From Acanthamoeba sp. SK_2022b (taxonomy: Eukaryota > Discosea > Longamoebia > Acanthamoebidae), in the NCBI GenBank assembly GCA_027943245.1, contig JANDJZ010000762.1, forward strand, positions 1 through 18,622: 18,622 nt of DNA. The letters run 5' to 3'. Below, piece by piece: positions 10,919 through 18,622 of this stretch; position 1 is the stretch's first letter; the number at the start of each line of letters is the position of its first letter. Under the pieces are notes generated by a model, which worked only from the letters and a program-made list of their open reading frames with translations, was not told where the DNA came from and made no database searches. The translations under genes and the position numbers were made by a program.

Positions 10919-11344
10919 GTCTTACTGCTTACTTCTCTGCTGTGGCGTGTTGGAGAGGCGATGGTGACGGATAGCAGTGCACGCACAACGTCAAGTGATC
11001 GCGGCAGCAAAGAAACGCAAAAAAAGAAAAGGAAAAGGTTGTCGACACAAAGGCAGCTTCTGCGACATCTGCCGGAGGACCGGCGGAAGCATCGGAAACA
11101 GGGCCACCAAAGGGCCATCTCTCCGGACCCCTAAGCATGGGACGTGCACCACGCAAGTGGCTGACGGTCCTGGCTTTCCTTCTCATAGTCACAGTTACTC
11201 GTACCACTGTGACGATGGCCAATACTTCATGTATTAAAACGGCTTTTTCTCGTTGTATTTCCTGCTGTGTGACAAGCTTGACAGGCGGGACTTGACCTTT
11301 GCTTCGGGTTATCGGGTACTGTCCATTTTCTGTCTGGCGCGACC
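10919..11344. other. Divergent promoter region between mutase and alpha-galactosidase
   Basis: 426 bp between two start codons pointing away from each other. Open frames on both strands here show no family motif. Apart from one TATA-like sequence near the alpha-galactosidase side I see no specific element. Confidence 0.6.
11232..11239 (+). promoter_or_regulatory. TATA-like sequence upstream of alpha-galactosidase
   Basis: TATTAAAA lies 106 bp before the proposed start codon, in otherwise GC-balanced sequence. Position would fit a short leader of about 75 nt. One weak match only; no transcript evidence. Confidence 0.3.
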
Positions 11345-12914
11345 ATGCCGCCGCTCCATACTCAATGCTCCGTTTTCTCACTTGTACTGGTGGGCATTGC
11401 CGCAAGCGCTGCACTTGACAATGGCCTTGCGCGGTAGGTCGCCTGTTGGTTCTTCCCCACACAAAAAGAGTATTATCTTCTCATCCGTCACTTTGGAGGA
11501 CAGCACGCCCCCGATGGGCTGGAACACGTGGAACACGTTCCAGTGCAACTACGACGAGTCCACGCTCAGGCAGATGGCGCAGGTCCTCATATCATCCGGC
11601 ATGGCCAAGGCCGGCTACACCTACCTCAACATCGACGACTGGTACAGCACCTTTCCTCTGCCTTATAGGTATAATAGGTTGCGGCAACTCGCTTACCGCC
11701 TTCACGTAGCTGGCAGGCAAAGGAACGCGATCCGCAAGGTACACGCAGTCTTAATGCCTCTACACTCCTCCTCTACACTCTTCTCGGGCCGTTCTCACAG
11801 TTCTCCCTGTTTCTCTTTGACTCTCCGACATGCCAGGCAACCTGCAGCCCGACCCTGCCAAGTTCCCCAACGGAATGAAGGCCTTCGTGGACTACATCAC
11901 TCGTACTCGTTTAGTCCACAACACAATCCTGCCACCACCCTAGGCCTTCGACTTAAATTCTTTGACTCTCCCCGGCCTGAAGGTCGGCATCTATTCCGAT
12001 GTGGGCCTCTACACGTGCCAAGGTGCTCGCCTTGCCATGTGTGGCGTGGCCGACGTTGGTGGTCGAGGGTTTCGGAGACTGACGCACCAGGATAGGCTAT
12101 CCCGGCAGCAACGGCCACTACCAGCAGGACGCCAACACATTTGCCTCGTGGGGCATCGACTACCTCAAGTTCGACACGTGCTACCTCACCAGCGAAATCG
12201 ACGCCCGTCCCTGGCTCTACTACGGCCAGGTGCCCTGCCCTTCCCCCCCACTTTCCCAGCAATGTCTCGCTTCGACGTACGTCATGTTCATGAGGCTTCT
12301 GGGCGTCCAGGATCTCGAGCACTGGCGGCGCGGTGAGGAAAATGAAATGGACCGAGAGTAGTAGTTGTAGTAGTAATGTTACAAACCATTGGCGATGAAC
12401 GAATGAACGAATGAACAGCTTGCCTGTATTTGAGGTGCTCGTGGACCGAGGTGTGGGCCAAGAACATGACGGGCGACCGCGTCGCCGTCCTGCTGTTCAA
12501 CCGCGCGGGCTTCCTCTACGACTTCAGTACGCCGCCCTGCACGTGAGTGAACCTTGCCCATGGGCCCTCATTGCTATCTTCTTATGTGTGTGATGTGATG
12601 TGGTGTGACATGCGTGCGTGTCTACAAAAGGCCAGTGGAGCCACGAAGACGTGACGGTGACGTGGAGCCAGCTGGGCCTCTCGTCCTCTTCGGCCAAGTA
12701 CACCGCGACGGATCTCTGGACGGGCGCCTTCAGCGGGTACTCCTCCTTTGATCAAAGACGAGCGCTCGTGCTCGGTCGGTTGTGTCTACTCCCCCCCCCA
12801 CTCACCCCCTCCCTCTATCCCAATTGTAGGCAGTTCACTGCACCGAAGCTGGCTCCGCACGCCGTCCAGTTCATCATGCTCACCCCCACATCGCTACTTT
12901 CGTCCAACAGCTAG
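11345..12914 (+). CDS. Alpha-galactosidase (GH27), internally shortened; possibly a pseudogene
   Basis: Family members are secreted or lysosomal enzymes that remove terminal alpha-galactose. Exons: 11345-11433, 11504-11641, 11710-11738, 11837-11913, 11983-12022, 12096-12229, 12260-12332, 12419-12526, 12631-12736, 12830-12914, totalling 292 residues; GH27 enzymes usually have about 360-430. A signal peptide ([14 protein letters not shown]) precedes the classic mature start [17 protein letters not shown]. Then come [10 protein letters not shown], the nucleophile context YLKFDTC (Asp151), and the C-terminal beta domain ([44 protein letters not shown]). The stretch that normally follows the nucleophile strand, holding the acid/base Asp and the RPIFYS, CNWG, WNDPDM and HFSLWA-type motifs, is absent: sequence jumps from PWLYYGQ to LLGVQ. 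Exon 7 and its 30-nt upstream 'intron' are doubtful. Exon 4-5 joining is also slightly off-family. The frame stays open throughout, so a short product is possible, but normal catalysis is unlikely. Confidence 0.8.
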
Positions 12915-12985
12915 GGCTTGGGCCACACACTTGGTCAAACTCGGTCACTTGAGTAGTGTATTGGGGGGGGGGTAGACCATATATT
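12915..12985. other. 71-bp convergent gap
   Basis: Only 71 bp separate the alpha-galactosidase stop from the TMEM175-like stop on the other strand. The two 3' UTRs must overlap or be very short. It contains a G9-10 run at about 12963. Confidence 0.7.
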
Positions 12986-13408
12986 TCAAGCCGTGGCGTC
13001 GTAGATAATGTAGCCGAGGTAACCAAACCAGGCGAGCGCCGACACGCCCATGAGCAGGTAGCTGGCCTGCTTGTCGGTGATGGTTGCTCGGGCCCGGCCC
13101 CACAGCAGGAGCTGGGTCAGCGCGAGGTAGCCGTAGGCCAGGCACGGAGCCGCCACGCCCCACTCGGCGTACTCGCCCAGCAGGGAGAGCTTGATGGTGA
13201 AGGGGAACAGGGCGGCCGCCATGCAGTGGGTCATGGTGATGGCGTACACGGTGTTGGTCGGCTTCTGGGTCATCGCCGACACGTAGTTCTGGAGGCACCA
13301 GTGCAGGCCCAGCACCCCGAACGACACGAAGTGGCCCACCACCGCCCGCCACTCCTCCCGCAGGAACTGTCACACACACGCAACGCGGCGTCAACACGCT
13401 GTACACAC

Positions 13409-13490
<82 letters not shown>

Positions 13491-14513
13491 GACTACGTAC
13501 GGCCATGGCGATCGACTCAGAGGCCTTGCTGGAGGACGGATACCTGATCTCGATGAGGAAGAGGGTGACGGCCACGGCGTAGACGCCGTCGGTGAAGACG
13601 TCGAGGCGCTCCTTGGGGAAGCCGGCGGGCAGGAGCGCGGCGAGGTTGTCGTTGGTGCGGGTGCAGTGGTGGGCCATCATGAGCAGCACCATGGCGCCGA
13701 GGATGGCGTAGGTCTCGTTGTCCGAGGCGATGAACGTGCTGACCACGACCAGCCCGACCAGCGTGGCGATGGTGACGACAAAGAACCCGATCTCGGAGTA
13801 GATGGCCGACCGGCGGGCGAGCAGCTTGTCTCGGATGTCGGTGACGCGCAGGCAGTAGAGGAAGAGGAGGAAGCACGAGATGTAGATGCCGATGAAGGTC
13901 CCGCCAAAGAAGTAGATGGCCGAGTTGTCGAGGGCCGACTGCAGCAGGCCCTGGACGGCAAAGGCGAACAGCGAGAGGAAGGCGAGGAACAGCAGGCCGA
14001 GGCCCTGGAGCACGGGGTCGGCGGCGTGGCGGGCGTCGGCGAACCAGTTGAAGCCGATGAAGCTGTTGACCATCACGAAGTACATCAACAGGAATCCCAC
14101 GCAAACGGCCAACATGTGAAACGGAATGCTCGCGCCGCGCTCCTCCTCGGGTTCGCCGAGGACTTCCATCAGGGGCAGGATCGACAGCGTCACCACGATG
14201 CTGGCAAGTGCGTCTGTGCGTTGCCAGGTTTTTTTTTGGTCAATTTGTATTGGTGCAATAAAAGAGGAAAAAAGGTAGTAAAACCTAATTGAACAAATAA
14301 CCAAGCTAAAATTAATCAAAGAAGATATGGTAGAGGCGAAAAGAGCAAAAAAACGACGCAGTGGGAGAAGGGAAAGAGAAGCTAACCTATCCACATCTCA
14401 AGGCGGGTGACTTCTCGTTCGTGGTGCGAATGAGGAAACAGAGGAGCCTCCTCCTTGCCCGCTTCTTCAGTCAACTGATTGACCCACAGAGGGCTCAGTG
14501 CGTCGCCAGTCAT
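12986..14513 (-). CDS. TMEM175-family (DUF1211) endolysosomal K+/H+ channel-like protein
   Basis: The family forms potassium/proton leak channels of endosomes and lysosomes. Exons (minus) 14513-14387, 14213-13501 and 13366-12986 join in phase to 406 residues. Two homologous repeats are visible. Repeat 1 starts R37LEMWIDALASIVVTLSILP; repeat 2 starts R245LDVFTDGVYAVAVTLFLIEI, matching the family's R-x3-F-S-D hallmark. About six hydrophobic helices follow each start, for example FHMLAVCVGFLLMYFVMVN and SEIGFFVVTIATLVGLVVV. The two-repeat layout is that of the animal protein (about 500 residues) rather than the single-repeat prokaryotic form; this one is shorter at both ends. The first intron is AT-rich, the second holds a (CA)39 microsatellite 12 nt from its GTACGT donor. 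An in-frame ATG at 14537 would add 8 residues. Confidence 0.87.
13411..13488. repeat. (CA)39 microsatellite in the TMEM175-like intron
   Basis: Perfect 78-bp dinucleotide run; (GT)n on the sense strand, beginning 12 nt downstream of the 5' splice site at 13500. Confidence 0.96.
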
Positions 14514-15153
14514 GTCTCTCTGCCTCCCTCCTTTCATGGCTCGCTCTTTGTTGCAACACTCTCTTCAACTCCGCCGTAAGAGTGCGGGTGCGGCAACTGC
14601 TGTTGGGGAGCCAATCGTCGTGCAGTTTTATTTAAAAATAGATGTAAAAGAAAAGAAAAGAAATGCGAACCAGCCACAGCACACGAAGCGTTGGGTGGGC
14701 GTGATTGGGCTGGCGCACCGCATCTTGCTGGCGACTCACCACCACACGCCTCCCCCTCCTTACTGGCCAGGGGTTAGACGTGGTGGTTTGGGAAATGGCG
14801 GGGCAAGTGGGTGCACATTGTGGGACAGCCCCAGCCACCCACTTGCTCCATCAAGTAGTTCCAGGGCACCACTTCTGAGTGCAGAGCCACACATCACTGG
14901 TGGGGAAGGAGGAGGAAGAGGAAAGAAGACCCTTAGTAAGTAAGCGCAGTTTTTTCTGCTGGTCTCCTGCTTTTACACGGAGAGATTTCCTCTTGAGCGG
15001 GCGATTTCCGCCTTTCTTTTACGTCCAAGCAGATTATAGCGTGAAAAGGTAAAACCTCCTTCGCACGAGAGATCTTGTTTTACTTCGGAGGAGACCTGGC
15101 TATCATTTTAGTTTTAACACCGCCCGAACTTGAAAGAACGAGGGCGCTAGAGA
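14514..15153. other. Divergent intergenic region with a decayed gene copy
   Basis: 640 bp between the starts of the TMEM175-like gene (minus) and the SK-like channel gene (plus). Its middle carries the flavin monooxygenase fragment listed separately. The part nearest the channel gene (14940-15153) shows no recognisable element. Confidence 0.6.
14637..14825 (+). pseudogene. Decayed partial copy of a flavin-containing monooxygenase 5' region
   Basis: The stretch GTGGTGGTTTGGGAAATGGC and its flanks repeat, with few changes, the start of the monooxygenase gene at 18.2 kb. The shared blocks are the purine-rich leader (about 14640-14690 versus 18150-18200), the start of the Rossmann strand (TGGGTGGGCGTGAT), the intron end (ACTCACCACCACACGCCTCC) and exon 2 (GLDVVVWEMAGQVG versus GFDVVVWEMAEQVG). 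About 90 bp covering the glycine loop and the 5' part of the intron are deleted, the ATG region is gone, and a lost base breaks the frame just before the GGTW position. It cannot encode a working enzyme. Confidence 0.85.
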
Positions 15154-17613
15154 ATGTTTCGGAAGCTGAGGCTGGCTCGCGGTGCTCATGTCGTTCAGAG
15201 CCAGCCCACTAGGGCTTGGAGAGCCGATGACAGGTTCACAGGTGTTGTTGAAGATGATGAACTGTACGAGGCCCGTCAAGCCATACGCAGGTTTAGCCAC
15301 ATCACAGCCCCTTGTGGGTCTCATACGTTTCGCTCACCAACTCTGCTGCTTGGTGGGGTGCAGGTGGCGCGAGACGGCCAATGCGCGCAGGAAGACCCTC
15401 GACAAAGGAAGCTTCGTGAGGGCTCTCCTCATGCTTGTCAACGTTCTCGTCCAAATTATGCTCACAGCTATAACGGTGCCTAGCAGCACATATGTGTGTG
15501 TTTGGGTTGACCACTCACTGTCTCTAGCTGGAAGTCATGTGGAGTGCAGATTCAGGTTGGGAGGACTCGGATGGATCGTTTGGCCTCAGGCTTACCATAT
15601 CGTTGTTGAATCTGCTCCTCTGTACTCCCTCATTCCTCCTCTCGATCGTCTTCGTGGCCAGTTGGCTGACCACCGATCTCTTGCAGTGGGTCAGCTGGCC
15701 GAGGACTACTACCATCAGTTTCGAAGGGACTTGGTGATCATACACAGCCGAGTGGCAAGATCCAACGAGACCCGCCGCATTCGGGCGGCCACCTTAGGAC
15801 ACCCTGCGCCTGTTGAGCGCGAGCGAGTGCAAAGGCCATTCCACACGCCCACATGGGCGCTCCTCTTGTGGAACCTTCATCCTCGCTTCTACTTCATCGT
15901 ACTGCCGGCCTCGTTCGTTGCTGCTGAATTCAGCAGCGCTCAGCTCTTCTCTCGTCTGACCCCTGGTGAAACGACAGGGTTTTGTAAGGGTCGTCCTCGT
16001 CCTGCCACACATCGCGCCTGGACTCCCCTATGACGTGGTCAAGGTCATGGCCATGCTGGGTTTCTTCAAGCTGTACGCTACGCCCCACATGGAGGTTGGC
16101 TCTGCTCAATCCCGCAGGTGACTCTATATCTCTGGTGCAGGTATATGGTCCTGGCAGTCCTTCGCTACGCCAATCCGATCTATCGCAAGCGACACCTCAT
16201 CGCGCGCATCCCTGGGTATGTCTGTCACTCTGGGGGGTCTCCAGTCAGGTGGGTTCATGTTCCAACTCACTTGGAATAATTATCATTGGGCAGCACATCT
16301 CCGGTGGAGCTACCGTCGTTCACGACGTGGTTCATGGCCAAGACGATCTATCAGCGGTTCCACTCCACTTCCTCTTCCCCCGGATGGCATGAATGACTTC
16401 ACCCGATGGTGCTCATTCTCATTCCTCTTCCGTCCCGACACAGCTATCCGGTGACCTTTGCCCTGTCCATCTCCATGGTAATCCTTCTGATCACGGCCTA
16501 CGGCATCTACATCTACGAGCGGTGAGTGGTGTCCCTCTCACCCATTTTGTCCTTGCACCCTGTTGGGTGGCCAACGAACTCGTCGTCCTCTCCGCTTTGT
16601 GCAGTGAGTCGCAGCCAAGCGATTTCGGATTCGACTTGAGCCTCTATGTACGCATTGGCCTCGCTTGCCTCCCGATATCGGGAGGAGCTCAAGTTATTGC
16701 TGTGTATGTGCAGATCGCGGTGGGAAACATGATCGTCGGCTGGCCAGGTGATGTGTTTGCCGAGTACTCGCTCAACACCAACGGCGCCAAGGCTTGGTCC
16801 ATGGTGCGCATCTCCTACGCGTCCTATCCCTGATCTCAAACTCACGCATTCACCGTCGTCAAGTTGGCGTGCCTGGGCGGTCTGATCTTCTTTGCTCTTC
16901 TCATCAACTTCCTCTACGTGCTGCTGGCGCCAAGCACCAACGACCAAAAGGTGATCTCGTCCTGTGCTGAGGTTGATGATGTGATGCGATGGCTCATTGC
17001 GTGGCGGCGACAGATCGTCGACTGGATCGCGCGCATACATACGGAGGATCGCGAGAGGATCGAAGCAGCAAGGATGATCCAGATGGTGTGGAAGAGGGTG
17101 AAGGTGCGAAGGATCCAGGCGAAGAGCGGTGACATCGAGATGGTAGCCGGTGGGGAAAGCAACCGGTTCTCAGACCTCGGGGTCTTCTCGGAGAAGGCCT
17201 TCCAGATCAAGTTCAGTAGGCAGTGCCGCAAGATGCACAGCATTCGAAGGTGGGATAAGCATGCGCCTCACACCATGCTCGAGTTTGTCCCGCTGACGTT
17301 GATTGGGTCGTGGGTGGCGTGCAGGGTGCTTGTTCACTTGTACGATAAGACAGGCGGGCGCTACCAACCTGTGCGGCGCCAGCTCCCGTCTCCAAGGGGC
17401 CAAGAGCTGAGCGATGAGGGGGAGCTACCACGCAGAGAACACGCCGAGAGTGGGATCGCATTGCATTTCAACTCCCTCCTCTACCGCCAGCGATCGCCGT
17501 CCTTGCTCGATGACGACGAAGATGGCATGAGTTATTATCACGCCCTCGCAAGACGACAGAGTCAGGCCGGTACTCGACGAAACACGAGGGGATCTGTCGC
17601 CGAAGGCAACTAA
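15154..17613 (+). CDS. KCNN/SK-like (small-conductance Ca2+-activated K+ channel family) protein with atypical pore
   Basis: Six-helix channel subunit of the plasma or an internal membrane. Exons 15154-15290, 15364-15475, 15528-15621, 15687-15898, 15978-16072, 16141-16215, 16294-16356, 16444-16521, 16605-16647, 16714-16803, 16864-16950, 17014-17249, 17325-17613 total 1611 nt, so 536 residues; introns are 52-88 nt. Order: S1 about 63-83; S2 about 103-118; AEDYYHQFRRDLVI; TWALLLWNLHP, matching the SK S3 'HP' region; S4-like VVKVMAMLGFFKLYMVLAVL about 206-226; S5 TFALSISMVILLITAYGIYI ending in YER as in SK; pore at 304-316; S6 LACLGGLIFFALLINFL from 334; then a calmodulin-binding-type helix (DWIARIHTEDRERI, AARMIQMVWKRVK) at about 363-395 and a charged, Ser-rich tail. 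The selectivity position reads V311-G-W-P-G-D316 rather than GYGD. Family assignment rests on helix order and the post-S6 helix, not on the filter. Confidence 0.78.
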
Positions 17614-18219
17614 ACCTGCTCTACCATCCACATCCACACATCATTCTTCTCTTATGCTACGGGGCTGCGGTGTGCAAGATTATTGATACATCATGCATGT
17701 GTATGCAATGTGTAGCGATATGCTTAATTTTTGTGTATTAATGGAATGTGAGGTGCAATAGTCCCAGACGAAAAACCAAATCAACAATATCATCACTTAA
17801 GGTGGCAGCTGGTGTAAAAGCAGCCAAGTACAAAAATCAGCTGGTCATTTTCCTTCTTAAGAGCTCCCCACTGGGCAGCACCACCCAAGTGCAGGGTACC
17901 ACTTACTTGATCTCTATGTTTTGCAGATGGAGGGCCAACTGCTGTTTTACTTGTTCTGATGCTGGGTGCCACTTGGATTGGATGAATATGGAATATGGAG
18001 GAGTGGAAGGGATGCTCACCATGATGCCACTCCCCAAGGAAATCACACCTATTTTTGGTAAATTGCTGAACATCATCCACATAAATTGAGAATGTCATCT
18101 TAGCACACATTAACAGCACCAAACAGTAAACCGAAGATAAGAAGAAAACAGATGGAAAAAGGAAAGAAAACAGAAATACCACCCCTTCTCCGCAGCACAC
18201 GCAGCACAAGCAATACAAC
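17614..18219. other. Low-GC intergenic region before the monooxygenase gene
   Basis: 606 bp. The first 150 bp are T-rich and should hold the channel gene's 3' end. A plus-strand open frame (17748-18089) contains short monooxygenase-like matches (listed separately). The last 100 bp are purine-rich leader of the monooxygenase gene, partly duplicated at 14.64 kb. Confidence 0.6.
17801..18050 (+). pseudogene. Possible ancient relic of a flavin monooxygenase N-terminal region
   Basis: In one open frame two short blocks match the neighbouring monooxygenase in the right order: AAGVKAAKY (gene: AAGLVAARY) near 17806, and LTMMPLPKEI (gene: LTTNLPKEI) near 18018-18044. At DNA level CTCCCCAAGGAAATCA differs from the gene's CTCCCCAAGGAGATCA at one base. 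Between the blocks the similarity is weak and the alignment is uncertain; composition is much lower in GC than the gene. If real it is far more decayed than the copy at 14.7 kb. Chance similarity cannot be excluded. Confidence 0.4.
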
Positions 18220-18622
18220 ATGATGATGCAGCAGCGCCGTCGGGTGGGCGTGATAGGGGCCGGCGCAGCGGGCCTCGTCGCCGCTCGCTATTTTCGTGAT
18301 GCGGTACACTGTCAGCCCAGCCAGCCAGCCACACGCATGCCACCTTGTGGTCTTGCCCGCGACTCACCACCACACGCCTCCCCCCTCCCCCCTCTTTTCC
18401 GGGCTGGCCAGGGGTTCGACGTGGTGGTCTGGGAGATGGCGGAGCAAGTGGGCGGCACGTGGCTGTTCTCGGAGCCCGTGACCGAGGGGCGGGGCAACCT
18501 CTACCGCAGCCTCACCACCAACCTCCCCAAGGAGATCATGCAGTACTCTCCTTGTTGTTGGTTGTTGGTTGTTTGTTATTGGTTGGTTATTGGTTGTTAG
18601 TTGTTGTTAATTGTTGGTTGTT
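18220..18622 (+). CDS. Flavin-containing monooxygenase, N-terminal part (cut by the right edge)
   Basis: FAD- and NADPH-dependent oxygenase of N- or S-containing compounds. Exons 18220-18303 and 18412-18542 join in phase to about 71 residues; a second intron (GTACTC donor at 18543) runs to the window edge. The FAD-binding Rossmann start VGVIGAGAAGLVAARYF has the Gly loop at residues 13-18, and strand 2 (GFDVVVWE) ends in the acidic residue that holds the adenosine ribose. Then come the family landmarks QVGGTWLF and LYRSLTTNLPKEIM. Nothing downstream is visible, so the NADPH motif cannot be checked. Three ATGs in a row open the frame; the first is used. Two decayed copies of this region lie upstream. 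Confidence 0.88.
18551..18622. repeat. TTG/GTTGG tandem repeat in a monooxygenase intron
   Basis: Imperfect GTTGTTGG-type units starting 8 nt after the 5' splice site and reaching the window edge, so its full length is unknown. G/T on the sense strand. Confidence 0.9.

Noticed and set aside
10929..11462. 177-residue minus-strand frame between the mutase and alpha-galactosidase
   Set aside because: No family motif, overlaps the alpha-galactosidase first exon and promoter; GC-driven chance frame.
12945..13582. His-Thr-rich and Cys-Val-rich frames around 13.4 kb
   Set aside because: Produced by the intronic (CA)39 repeat of the TMEM175-like gene.
15182..16033. 283-residue single open frame at the start of the channel gene
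   Set aside because: It reads through several introns; the spliced model keeps helix order and phase, and this frame does not beyond exon 4.
17793..18221. 142-residue minus-strand frame before the monooxygenase
   Set aside because: No recognisable motif, weak codon bias; the plus strand shows the monooxygenase-like blocks instead.
1..18622. tRNA, rRNA or intact transposon genes
   Set aside because: No cloverleaf with box A/B, no rRNA core sequence, and no transposase, integrase or reverse-transcriptase motif was seen on reading; no folding or profile search could be run.

Overview
The window is protist nuclear DNA and most resembles Acanthamoeba (Amoebozoa). Exons are GC-rich with G/C-ending codons. 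Genes are cut by many short introns (mostly 60-150 nt, some very AT-rich, several carrying long microsatellites). Genes are packed tightly on both strands, and the gene set is eukaryotic: N-recognin E3 ligase, mitochondrial methylmalonyl-CoA mutase, TMEM175-like channel, KCNN-like channel. The genus is an inference from style; no species marker was seen. Layout, left to right: (1) a UBR-box E3 ubiquitin ligase on the minus strand, cut by the left edge (76-4295, 17 exons read); (2) a low-GC intergenic stretch (4296-5478); (3) a plus-strand gene of unknown function with a disordered acidic N-terminal half and a compact C-terminal domain (5533-6919); (4) a minus-strand, 14-exon mitochondrial methylmalonyl-CoA mutase (7090-10918); (5) a plus-strand GH27 alpha-galactosidase gene that appears to lack the middle of its catalytic barrel (11345-12914); (6) a minus-strand TMEM175-family channel gene (12986-14513); (7) a decayed copy of a flavin monooxygenase 5' end (about 14637-14825); (8) a plus-strand, 13-exon KCNN/SK-like channel with an unusual pore signature (15154-17613); (9) a probable second decayed monooxygenase copy (about 17801-18050); and (10) the start of an apparently intact flavin-containing monooxygenase (18220 to the right edge). 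Exon models were built by hand from splice dinucleotides, phase continuity and family motifs. The mutase, TMEM175, SK-like and alpha-galactosidase models each sum to a whole number of codons. Orientation runs - + - + - + +, giving divergent promoter regions at 4296-5478, 10919-11344 and 14514-15153, and convergent tails at 6920-7089 and 12915-12985 (71 bp). There is no operon-like functional cluster. The genes belong to separate cell functions: protein turnover, mitochondrial propionate metabolism, lysosomal glycan and ion handling, Ca2+-linked membrane excitability and flavin oxidation. The most notable observations are the SK-like pore reading V-G-W-P-G-D instead of G-Y-G-D, the internally shortened alpha-galactosidase, the scattered monooxygenase relics, and microsatellites sitting in introns close to or overlapping splice sites.
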